Below, in pieces: positions 1 to 6,108 of a stretch of 7,306 bases of DNA (the stretch's first letter is position 1; every line of letters begins with the position of its first letter). The DNA comes from an uncultured Gemmatimonadota bacterium (lineage in GTDB: Bacteria > Gemmatimonadota > Gemmatimonadetes > Gemmatimonadales > Gemmatimonadaceae): positions 1-7,306 of the forward strand of contig CAITQY010000204.1 of assembly GCA_903894655.1 (NCBI GenBank), in the 5' to 3' direction. The notes beneath the pieces are model-generated. The model saw only the letters and a program-made list of their open reading frames with translations, was not told the DNA's origin and did no database searches. A program made the position numbers and the translations under genes.

Positions 1-1362
1 GCTCTTCAAGAACTTGCCTTCCGACGCCAGTGACCCCGCATCGGAGCCGATGCTCACCCACGGCTTCTGCAGTTCCTTCACGATGTTGTCTTCATCGATG
101 ATGAAGTAGATCGTGCCGACGCGCGTGCCGTCCTTCACCACCAGATCCATCGCCGTCTCTTCCGGCGTGGTGCCGCGCTGCTTGGCCACCGCCGCCAGGG
201 TCATGCCCGTGTACCGCTTCAGCGAGTCGGCCTTGAAGCCCGACAGCACCACGCGTTCCGGCGAGCCGGCCGCCAGCAGCAAGCTTTCCCACTGGTCGGT
301 GGGGGTGCGCATCTCCTGCGCGACTTTCTTCCGCGTGGCAGGATCCTGCAAGCGCTTTGCCCACGCCGCATACCCGCCCTCCTGCACCCACGGCGGCATC
401 GCCGCGTCGAGCCCCGTCGCCCCGGCAGTGTACGGATAAATATCGGCCGTGATCGCGAGCCCTTCCGCGCGCGCCGCTTCGATGCGCGCCAGCACCGTGT
501 TCATCTTCGGCCAGTTACTCTCGCCCGCCGCCTTCAAGTGATAGATCTCGGCGCGCACACCCGCCTCGCGCGCAATGGTGATCAACTCCTCGACGGCTTC
601 TTCCAGGCGCGCCCCTTCACTGCGCATGTGCGAGATGTACATGCCCCCGTAGGGCGCAGCCGCCTTCATGAGCGCGATCAGCTCTGGTGTCTTGGCATAA
701 AACGCCGGCGCATAGATCAAGCTCGAGCCCACCCCCAGTGCCCCCTCTTCCATCGCGGTACGCACCTCAGCCTGCATCGCCGCGAGCTCGGTGGCCGTCG
801 GCGCGCGATCATCCCAGCCCACGTGATTGATGCGCACCGTGGTCGCGCCAATGAAGGACGCGATGTTCGTGCTGATCCCCTTCTTGACCAGCGAATCCTG
901 ATAGCCGCGCAACGTGCGCCAGGTGATCGGGAACGTGATGTCCCCCTGCTGCGACAGCATATCGGCACGCAGCGTATCGGAGAGCGGCCCCATGGAGTCG
1001 CCCTCGCCCATGATCTCGAGCGTGACGCCCTGCCGAATGTCGCTCTGACTGCGCCCGTCTTCGATCAACGATTCCGTGGCCCAGCTCAGCATGTTGATGA
1101 AGCCCGGAGCGACCGCCAGCCCGTCCGCCTTCACCTCGAGGCGACCGGTTCCGCTCACCGCGCCAATCGCGACGATCGAGTCCCCGGTGATCGCGGCGGC
1201 CGCGATCACCGGGGCCCCGCCGGACCCATCGTACACGGTCCCCCCGCGAATGACGACGTCGTAGGCGGGCGGGGCAGCACACCCGGCGGTGCCAGCGCAC
1301 CAGACGGCAAGGATCAACCGAGCCAGCCGTCGGAACAGTGGGGAATGAGCGAATGGTGGCAT
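1..1362 (-). CDS. D-aminoacylase-like amidohydrolase, probably exported or lipoprotein (3' end outside window)
   Basis: The reverse strand from ATG at 1362 reads open for 454 codons to the window edge, so the C-terminus is missing; relatives are commonly around 500 residues or more. The N-terminus has a basic stretch (RRLAR, 11-15), a hydrophobic segment and a lipobox-like TAGC with Cys28, suggesting Sec export and possible lipidation. Next come the amidohydrolase beta-sandwich opening (YDVVIRGGTVYDGSGG, 34-49) and PGFIN (86-90). GALGVGSSLIYAP (208-220), YISHMRSEG (242-250), IYHLK (273-277) and IGSDAG (438-443) match the N-acyl-D-amino-acid deacylase family, which hydrolyses N-acyl-D-amino acids on a metal-dependent TIM barrel. 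His245, His275 and Asp441 correspond to the family's later metal or catalytic residues. The usual HxH after PGFID is replaced by LxW (92-94), and the metal-bridging Cys position is Gly121, beside Glu120. The motif context is otherwise intact, so I read a divergent subfamily and not a decayed gene. The substrate is unknown. The start has no clear Shine-Dalgarno, and a C10 run lies 17-26 bases upstream. Confidence 0.88.
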   Translation of the reverse strand, partial: MPPFAHSPLFRRLARLILAVWCAGTAGCAAPPAYDVVIRGGTVYDGSGGAPVIAAAAITGDSIVAIGAVSGTGRLEVKADGLAVAPGFINMLSWATESLIEDGRSQSDIRQGVTLEIMGEGDSMGPLSDTLRADMLSQQGDITFPITWRTLRGYQDSLVKKGISTNIASFIGATTVRINHVGWDDRAPTATELAAMQAEVRTAMEEGALGVGSSLIYAPAFYAKTPELIALMKAAAPYGGMYISHMRSEGARLEEAVEELITIAREAGVRAEIYHLKAAGESNWPKMNTVLARIEAARAEGLAITADIYPYTAGATGLDAAMPPWVQEGGYAAWAKRLQDPATRKKVAQEMRTPTDQWESLLLAAGSPERVVLSGFKADSLKRYTGMTLAAVAKQRGTTPEETAMDLVVKDGTRVGTIYFIIDEDNIVKELQKPWVSIGSDAGSLASEGKFLKS

Positions 1363-1512
1363 TCCGCGCCGTGTGGGAGGGGGGGGGGAGAAACGCTCGA
1401 GAGCGGGCGTCCCAGAGGTTACGTCCGATCCACGAGAACCGGAACCACCGCGGTCACGTCCCGAACCGTGGAGGCCTCGGAAATCCGCCCCCTCGTGCGC
1501 TAGGTTGTCACC
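1363..1512. other. Divergent intergenic region between amidohydrolase and hypothetical gene
   Basis: This 150-base gap must carry the promoters for both flanking genes. Apart from the G10 tract and a short palindrome ACCGCGGT (1447-1454), I see no convincing -35/-10 pair, operator or riboswitch. An in-frame TAG at 1501-1503 closes the frame upstream of the plus-strand gene. Confidence 0.6.
1379..1388. repeat. G10/C10 homopolymer upstream of the amidohydrolase
   Basis: Ten consecutive G on the plus strand (C on the coding strand of the minus-strand amidohydrolase), separated by 16 bases from its ATG at 1362. It lies in the leader or just upstream of the ribosome-binding region. Tracts of this length are prone to slippage and to sequencing error. 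Confidence 0.9.
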
Positions 1513-2004
1513 ATGGCCAAGTCACCTACTCCCTACCGCGCACTGACGCCCGAGCGGCGCCTGTCACTCGTCACGTCCGCCCTCGCCAAGCACAAGGGCG
1601 CGCGCACCCTGTACTCGCAGCGCCTCGCCGCCAAGGGCGGCGGGTTCCGCGCCGCCACCCTCCTGTCGTGGCCCGTCGACAAGCTCGCCCGCGAATTCGT
1701 GCGCCTCAATGCACAGACGCCGCAGGATGAGCTGGAACTGCTGCAGATGCTCTATGTCGATCTCGAACCGCAGATCCAGATCACGTTCCTCGAGACCGCC
1801 GGCGTGAAGCACGAAGCGGGCGTCATCCCCGAGGAGCTCGAGCCGCCGTATGCCGACGCCGAGGCGGTGGCACGCGGTGTCGCAGCCGTGCTCACCCAGC
1901 ACGGAGATGACGGGCGCCACTACCTGCGCACCCTCGTGGTGTACAACCTGCCGTCATGGCCGGGGCTCGATACCGCGTTGGCGGACACAGAAACGGCGAG
2001 CTGA
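1513..2004 (+). CDS. Hypothetical protein, 163 residues, unrecognised
   Basis: Codons run from ATG at 1513 to TGA at 2002-2004. An in-frame TAG at 1501-1503 rules out a longer N-terminus, and no strong Shine-Dalgarno precedes the start. I do not recognise the family. The first 60 residues or so are basic (several Arg and Lys, with AKHKGARTLYSQRLAAKGGG at 25-44). The middle is acidic and probably helical (QDELELLQMLYVDLEPQ, 71-87), followed by VIPEELEPPYADAEA (104-118) and a conserved-looking tail with DGRHYLRTLVVYNLPSWPGL at 133-152. There is no signal peptide, membrane segment or cysteine, so it is probably a small cytosolic protein. It is divergent from the amidohydrolase and convergent with ffh, so context gives no functional link. 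Coding is supported by base use like that of its neighbours, by its filling the gap exactly, and by its stop falling in a terminator-like hairpin. The function is unknown. Confidence 0.8.
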   Translation: MAKSPTPYRALTPERRLSLVTSALAKHKGARTLYSQRLAAKGGGFRAATLLSWPVDKLAREFVRLNAQTPQDELELLQMLYVDLEPQIQITFLETAGVKHEAGVIPEELEPPYADAEAVARGVAAVLTQHGDDGRHYLRTLVVYNLPSWPGLDTALADTETAS

Positions 2005-2017
2005 CGCTCGCCGTTTC
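1990..2017. terminator. Probable bidirectional terminator hairpin between hypothetical gene and ffh
   Basis: A perfect 12-bp inverted repeat: GAAACGGCGAGC (1990-2001), loop TGAC (2002-2005), GCTCGCCGTTTC (2006-2017). The loop contains the TGA stop of the plus-strand gene. On the other strand the hairpin begins two bases past the ffh stop. There is no long U tract, but each 3' arm ends in GTTTC, so three U lie at the stem base in both directions. The position between two convergent stop codons 15 bases apart makes shared termination the natural reading. Confidence 0.75.
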
Positions 2018-2019
2018 GT

Positions 2020-3396
2020 TCACCGCATACCGCCGAACATCCCGCCACCACCGCCGAATGGCATCCGGGGCATTCCACCGCCCCCTTTGCCACCGCCGCC
2101 GCCCGGGCCGCCGCCCATCTTCTTCATCATTTTCTGCATATCGCGGAACTGCTCGAGCAGCTTGTTCACCTCGCTCACCGGACGGCCGCATCCTTTCGCA
2201 ATGCGCGCACGACGTGAGCCGTTCAGGATCTCCGGCTTCTTGCGCTCCTGTGGCGTCATGGACAACACGATGGCCTCGATGTGCTTCATGCGCTTCGGGT
2301 CCATCTTGACGTCCTTGAGCATCTTCGAGTTCACACCCGGCAGGAGCTTCAGCAGGTTCTCGAGCGGTCCGAGCTTCTGCATCTGACGCATCGCGGTGAG
2401 GAAGTCCTCGAGGTCCATGCCTTCCTTGCGGACCTTCTTCTCGAGCTTCTTCGCTTCGGTGGCGTCGAACGTTTCCTGCGCCTTCTCCACGAGCGACACG
2501 ATGTCGCCCATCTGCAGAATACGTCCCGCCATGCGCTCCGGATGGAACTCCTCGAGCGCATCCGGCTTCTCGCCGACACCGATGTACTTGATCGGCTTCT
2601 TGAGCACGCCGTAGATCGACAACGCCGCACCACCGCGCGCATCGCCATCGAGCTTGGTCAGGATCACGCCGGTCACGTTCAGCGCTTCATCGAAGCCCTG
2701 GGCGATCTTCACGGCGTCCTGACCCGTCATACCGTCGGCCACGAACAGAATTTCGTCGGGCTTGATCGCCGCCTTGAGCGCCTTCAGCTCGTCCATCATG
2801 TCGGCGTCGATCTGCAGACGACCGGCGGTGTCGATGATGACCACGCGGTCGCGCGCCCGCATGCCCTGCTCAATGCCGGCCTTGGCGATCTTGACCACGT
2901 CCTTCGTGTCGCGATCGGCGTACACCGGCACGTTGAGCGCACGGCCCAGCGTCTCGAGCTGGTCGATGGCGGCGGGGCGGTACACGTCGGCCGCCACAAG
3001 TCGCGTCGACTTATTTTCGAGCATCAACTTGCGGGCGAGCTTGCCGGCCGTGGTCGTCTTACCCGACCCTTGCAATCCGACCATCATGATGATCGTCGGC
3101 GGCAGCGTGCTCATCTTGAGCCCCTCGCGCCGCTCGCCCAGCATCGCCGTGAGCTCGTCGTGGACGATCTTCACCAACTGCTGCGCGGGCTGGATCGTCT
3201 TGATCTGCAACACACCGACGGCCTTCGTCTCCACCCGTTCGAGGAACTCACGGGTGAGCGCGAAATTCACGTCGGCTTCGAGGAGGACGCGGCGCACCTC
3301 GCGCAGCCCTTCCTTGATGTCGGCTTCGGTGAGAACGCCACGTCCGCGAAGTTTCGCGAAGACGTTCCCGAGTTTGTCTGAGAGCTCGTCAAACAT
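2020..3396 (-). CDS. ffh: Signal recognition particle protein Ffh (SRP54 GTPase)
   Basis: A 458-residue protein from ATG at 3396 to TGA at 2022-2020; an in-frame TAG 18 bases upstream fixes the start. Ffh binds SRP RNA and hydrophobic signal sequences as they leave the ribosome, and with the receptor FtsY delivers inner-membrane proteins to the Sec translocon. The helical N domain covers about residues 1-90. The G domain carries the P-loop GLQGSGKTT (107-115), DVYRPAAIDQL (137-147), DTAGR (189-193), TKLDGDARGG (247-256) and GVGEKPD (273-279). The M domain (about 325-428) has the methionine-rich signal-binding groove and the RNA-binding motif SRRARIAKGCGR (394-405). Two details stand out: Cys403 where many Ffh proteins have Ser in GSG, and a tail of about 30 residues (428-458) of Gly, Met and Pro beyond MMKKM. 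The length is close to E. coli Ffh (about 450). It is transcribed alone, with lon divergent upstream. No clear Shine-Dalgarno is visible. Confidence 0.98.
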   Translation of the reverse strand: MFDELSDKLGNVFAKLRGRGVLTEADIKEGLREVRRVLLEADVNFALTREFLERVETKAVGVLQIKTIQPAQQLVKIVHDELTAMLGERREGLKMSTLPPTIIMMVGLQGSGKTTTAGKLARKLMLENKSTRLVAADVYRPAAIDQLETLGRALNVPVYADRDTKDVVKIAKAGIEQGMRARDRVVIIDTAGRLQIDADMMDELKALKAAIKPDEILFVADGMTGQDAVKIAQGFDEALNVTGVILTKLDGDARGGAALSIYGVLKKPIKYIGVGEKPDALEEFHPERMAGRILQMGDIVSLVEKAQETFDATEAKKLEKKVRKEGMDLEDFLTAMRQMQKLGPLENLLKLLPGVNSKMLKDVKMDPKRMKHIEAIVLSMTPQERKKPEILNGSRRARIAKGCGRPVSEVNKLLEQFRDMQKMMKKMGGGPGGGGGKGGGGMPRMPFGGGGGMFGGMR

Positions 3397-3572
3397 AGAC
3401 TGGAAAGGCTAACGGACCCCGTCCCTCCGTACAACTGTTTCGTGTCAGGGGGGGGGGTGACGGAACCGGCCACCCATGACGCAACTTCCTTCGCAATCAC
3501 GCGTGGTGGGCCTTTCAGCCCATCCTAGATTGGCTGTGTCCGGATCACGCTGTCACTTTCTTCGCCCGTCAC
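3397..3572. other. Divergent intergenic region between ffh and lon
   Basis: This 176-base gap must carry both promoters. It holds a G10 tract (3448-3457) and a small 5-bp hairpin TGGGC/GCCCA (3507-3511 and 3518-3522). I could not identify a confident -35/-10 pair, nor a CIRCE- or HAIR-type heat-shock operator that would explain lon regulation. Confidence 0.6.
3448..3457. repeat. G10/C10 homopolymer upstream of ffh
   Basis: Ten consecutive G on the plus strand (C relative to ffh), separated by 51 bases from the ffh ATG and 115 bases from the lon GTG. It has the same length and orientation as the tract at 1379-1388 and, like it, follows a nearby CGTGT. It lies within a plausible promoter or leader of ffh. 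Confidence 0.9.
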
Positions 3573-6068
3573 GTGCCACCATCGAATCCGCGGTTTCCCG
3601 GCATCCCGATGCCTCGCGGCCAGCGCAAGGAAGAAATTCTTCGCGCCGAGCTGCCCCCGACGCTGCCCTTGATGGCGCTGCGCTCCACGATCGTCTACCC
3701 GTTGGGGACGATCGCGGTGCAGATGGGTGCCCCCGAAAACCTCGCGCTGCTCCGCGCCCACGAGGAGTCGGGCCTGGTCGTCGCCCTCGTCGTCGCCTCC
3801 GGCGACGGGGACGACGCCATCGATCCCCACAACTTCCTCGGACGCGTCGGCGTGGCCGCCCGCGTGCACGAGCGGATCAACCTGCCGGGCGACACAGTCC
3901 AGATCACGCTGCAGGGGCTGCGACGGATCACCATCGACGCGATCGACCAGGTCAACCCGTTCGCCATTGCGCGGATCCAAGGCGCCAAGGAAACACCGGC
4001 CGATGCCATGGAGCTCGACGAGCTCGTGGCGCGCACCGTGGCCGCGGCGGAAACGCTCGCCGAACTCGTGGACCGCATTCCAAACGAAGTGCCACAGATC
4101 CTGAAAATGAATGTGTCCGATCCTGGACGCTTCGCCGATCTCGCGGCCACGAATATGAATCTGCGCATCTCCGATAAAGAGGAAGTGCTGCAGCGGCTCG
4201 ACATCGGTCATCGCATCCGGTTCATTCTCTCACGCCTCGAGCGCGAAGTCGCCCGCGCCCGCGTGATGGAAGACGTGAAGAAGCAGACCGAAGTCAAGAT
4301 CGAGCAGCATCAGCGCGAGTTCTATCTCCGGCAGCAGCTGCGCGCGATTCAATCCGAACTGGGCGAAGCCGATCCGAATGAAAAGGAATCGGTCGATCTT
4401 CTGCGCCGCATCGACGAGGCGCAGCTGCCCGAAAAGGTCGCCAGCGAGGCCCGCCGGGAAACAGAACGCCTGCGTCTGCTCTCGCCCGCGTCCAGCGAGA
4501 CGCAGGTGTTGCGCACGTACCTCGACTGGGTGCTGGCGCTGCCGTGGCACAAACGCAGCGCCGACGACCAGGAGATCGTGCTCGCCAAGGTCGAAGACGC
4601 GCTCGGCGATCGCCACTACGGACTTGATGAAGCCAAGGAGCGCATCATCGAGTACCTCGCCGTGCGCAAACTCCGCGGCGGCGATCCCACTGGCCCCATT
4701 CTCTGCTTCGTCGGACCGCCGGGGACGGGCAAGACCTCCCTGGGAGAGGCGATCGCCAACTCCATCGGACGCGAGTTTTATCGCATCTCGGTGGGCGGCG
4801 TGCGTGACGAAGCCGAAATCCGCGGCCACCGTCGCACGTACGTCGGCGCCATGCCCGGCCTGCTGATTCAAGCGTTGCGTCGCGTGGAAGTGCGCGATCC
4901 CGTCATCATGATCGACGAGATCGACAAAATGAGTAACGGCGGCAACTCCGGCGATCCCACGGCCGCGATGCTCGAAGTACTCGACCCATCGCAGAACACG
5001 ACGTTCGTGGATCACTATCTGAACCTGCCGTTCGACCTGTCGAGCGTGCTGTTCATCTGCACCGCGAACAACCTGTACGACATACCCGGTCCGTTGCGCG
5101 ATCGTATGGAAGTGATCCGCATCGCCGGCTACACGATCGAAGAGAAGGTCGAAATCGCGCAGCGGTATCTCATGCCGCGCCTGCTCGAAGATCACGGCCT
5201 CACCACCGACGACATTCACGTGCCCGAGCCCACGCTGGGGTTCATCACCAGCCGCTACTCGCGTGAAGCCGGGCTGCGCACCTTCGAGCGCTCGCTGGCG
5301 TCGCTGCTGCGCAAGCGCGCCCGTGCCAAGGCCGATGGCGACATGAGCGCGTGGGAGATCGGCATCGCACGCGCCGAAGAGATCCTCGGCACGCCGCGTT
5401 TCTCCGTGGAAGACGCCGAGATGGAGCCCGAGATCGGCGCCGTGACCGGCCTCGCCTGGACCAGTACCGGTGGTGATATCATGACCATCGAAGCGCTGCG
5501 CATGCCCGGCAGCGGCAAACTCACCGTCACCGGTCAGCTCGGCGACGTGATGCGCGAATCAGTAGACGCGGCGTATTCGTTCGTCCGCTCGCGCGCCACC
5601 ACGCTCGGGATCGAGGACAGCGAGTTCCGCGAGTCCGACATGCACCTGCACTTCCCCGCCGGCTCCATTCCAAAAGACGGCCCATCGGCCGGTATCGCGG
5701 TCACGCTCGCCCTCGCCAGCGCGCTGTCGCGCCGCCCCGTGCGCCGTGATCTCGCCCTCACCGGCGAACTCACACTGCGCGGTCGCGTGCTCGAAATCGG
5801 TGGCGTGAAGGAGAAAGTGCTGGCGGCGTATCGCGCCGGGCTGCGCGAGGTGATCATGCCGAAGGGCAACGAAAAGGACGTGCGGGACGTGCCGCAGGAA
5901 GTGCGCAACAAGATGACCTTCACCTTCGCCGCCACCATGGACGAAGTGCTGCATCTCGCGCTGTTGCCGCATGCCGATACGCATCCGGCCGATGCGATGC
6001 CGTTGAATGTCAGCAGTGCGGTGATCGCGAGCGACGGCCCGTCGGCGACAGCGGCCGACACGTGGTGA
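3573..6068 (+). CDS. lon: ATP-dependent Lon protease (endopeptidase La)
   Basis: An 831-residue cytosolic protease that unfolds misfolded and short-lived regulatory proteins with ATP and degrades them, as a homo-oligomeric ring. The N domain (about 27-220) opens with LPLMALRSTIVYP, followed by a helical linker (about 220-330) including the REFYLRQQLRAIQSELG stretch. The AAA+ module has Walker A GPPGTGKT (381-388, Lys387), a pore-loop region with RRTYVGAMPG and Walker B VIMIDEID (444-451). The protease domain (about 618-798) contains PKDGPSAGI with catalytic Ser705 and GGVKEK with Lys748. The 43-residue spacing equals Ser679 to Lys722 of E. coli Lon, so the enzyme looks fully active. The GTG at 3573 is the first ATG/GTG/TTG start after an in-frame TGA at 3477-3479; ATG at 3609 (residue 13) is a fair alternative, and neither has a clear Shine-Dalgarno. 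About 33 polar, Ala-rich residues follow the protease domain (799-831), ending in a 15-bp tandem repeat. It is divergent from ffh and convergent with the DUF445 gene. Confidence 0.98.
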   Translation: MPPSNPRFPGIPMPRGQRKEEILRAELPPTLPLMALRSTIVYPLGTIAVQMGAPENLALLRAHEESGLVVALVVASGDGDDAIDPHNFLGRVGVAARVHERINLPGDTVQITLQGLRRITIDAIDQVNPFAIARIQGAKETPADAMELDELVARTVAAAETLAELVDRIPNEVPQILKMNVSDPGRFADLAATNMNLRISDKEEVLQRLDIGHRIRFILSRLEREVARARVMEDVKKQTEVKIEQHQREFYLRQQLRAIQSELGEADPNEKESVDLLRRIDEAQLPEKVASEARRETERLRLLSPASSETQVLRTYLDWVLALPWHKRSADDQEIVLAKVEDALGDRHYGLDEAKERIIEYLAVRKLRGGDPTGPILCFVGPPGTGKTSLGEAIANSIGREFYRISVGGVRDEAEIRGHRRTYVGAMPGLLIQALRRVEVRDPVIMIDEIDKMSNGGNSGDPTAAMLEVLDPSQNTTFVDHYLNLPFDLSSVLFICTANNLYDIPGPLRDRMEVIRIAGYTIEEKVEIAQRYLMPRLLEDHGLTTDDIHVPEPTLGFITSRYSREAGLRTFERSLASLLRKRARAKADGDMSAWEIGIARAEEILGTPRFSVEDAEMEPEIGAVTGLAWTSTGGDIMTIEALRMPGSGKLTVTGQLGDVMRESVDAAYSFVRSRATTLGIEDSEFRESDMHLHFPAGSIPKDGPSAGIAVTLALASALSRRPVRRDLALTGELTLRGRVLEIGGVKEKVLAAYRAGLREVIMPKGNEKDVRDVPQEVRNKMTFTFAATMDEVLHLALLPHADTHPADAMPLNVSSAVIASDGPSATAADTW

Positions 6069-6107
6069 CGCGACACGTGGTGACGCGACACGTGGTGACG
6101 CGACACG
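6056..6107. repeat. 15-bp tandem repeat, about 3.5 copies, at the lon 3' end
   Basis: CGACACGTGGTGACG occurs three times without mismatch (6056-6070, 6071-6085, 6086-6100), followed by a 7-base partial copy (6101-6107). The first unit encodes the last residues and TGA stop of lon. Because 15 is a multiple of three, the next two units each place another TGA in the same frame (reading D-T-W-stop-R). The array ends one base before the DUF445 stop codon (6109-6111). Each unit holds the palindrome CACGTG, so neighbouring units could pair as 6-bp stems with 9-base loops. Confidence 0.95.
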
Positions 6108-6108
6108 C

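Noticed and set aside
538..1503. Long plus-strand open frame (321 codons) opposite the amidohydrolase
   Set aside because: It is antisense to a gene with clear family motifs. It is rich in Arg, His and Gly, as expected from the complement of GC-rich coding sequence, and has no recognisable domain.
2281..3381. Plus-strand open frame of 366 codons opposite ffh
   Set aside because: It mirrors the conserved ffh codons, and its His/Arg/Leu-rich composition with no motif marks it as a shadow frame.
3507..3522. Small hairpin (TGGGC/GCCCA) upstream of lon
   Set aside because: A 5-bp stem with a 6-base loop is too weak and common to call an attenuator or operator.
3570..3575. CACGTG overlapping the lon GTG start, also present in the repeat array and near 823
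   Set aside because: A 6-base palindrome is expected a few times by chance in 7.3 kb of GC-rich DNA, so a shared regulator cannot be claimed from this.
4230..5219. Minus-strand open frame of 329 codons inside lon
   Set aside because: It is antisense to the Lon AAA+ region with no domain of its own; long shadow frames are normal at this GC content.
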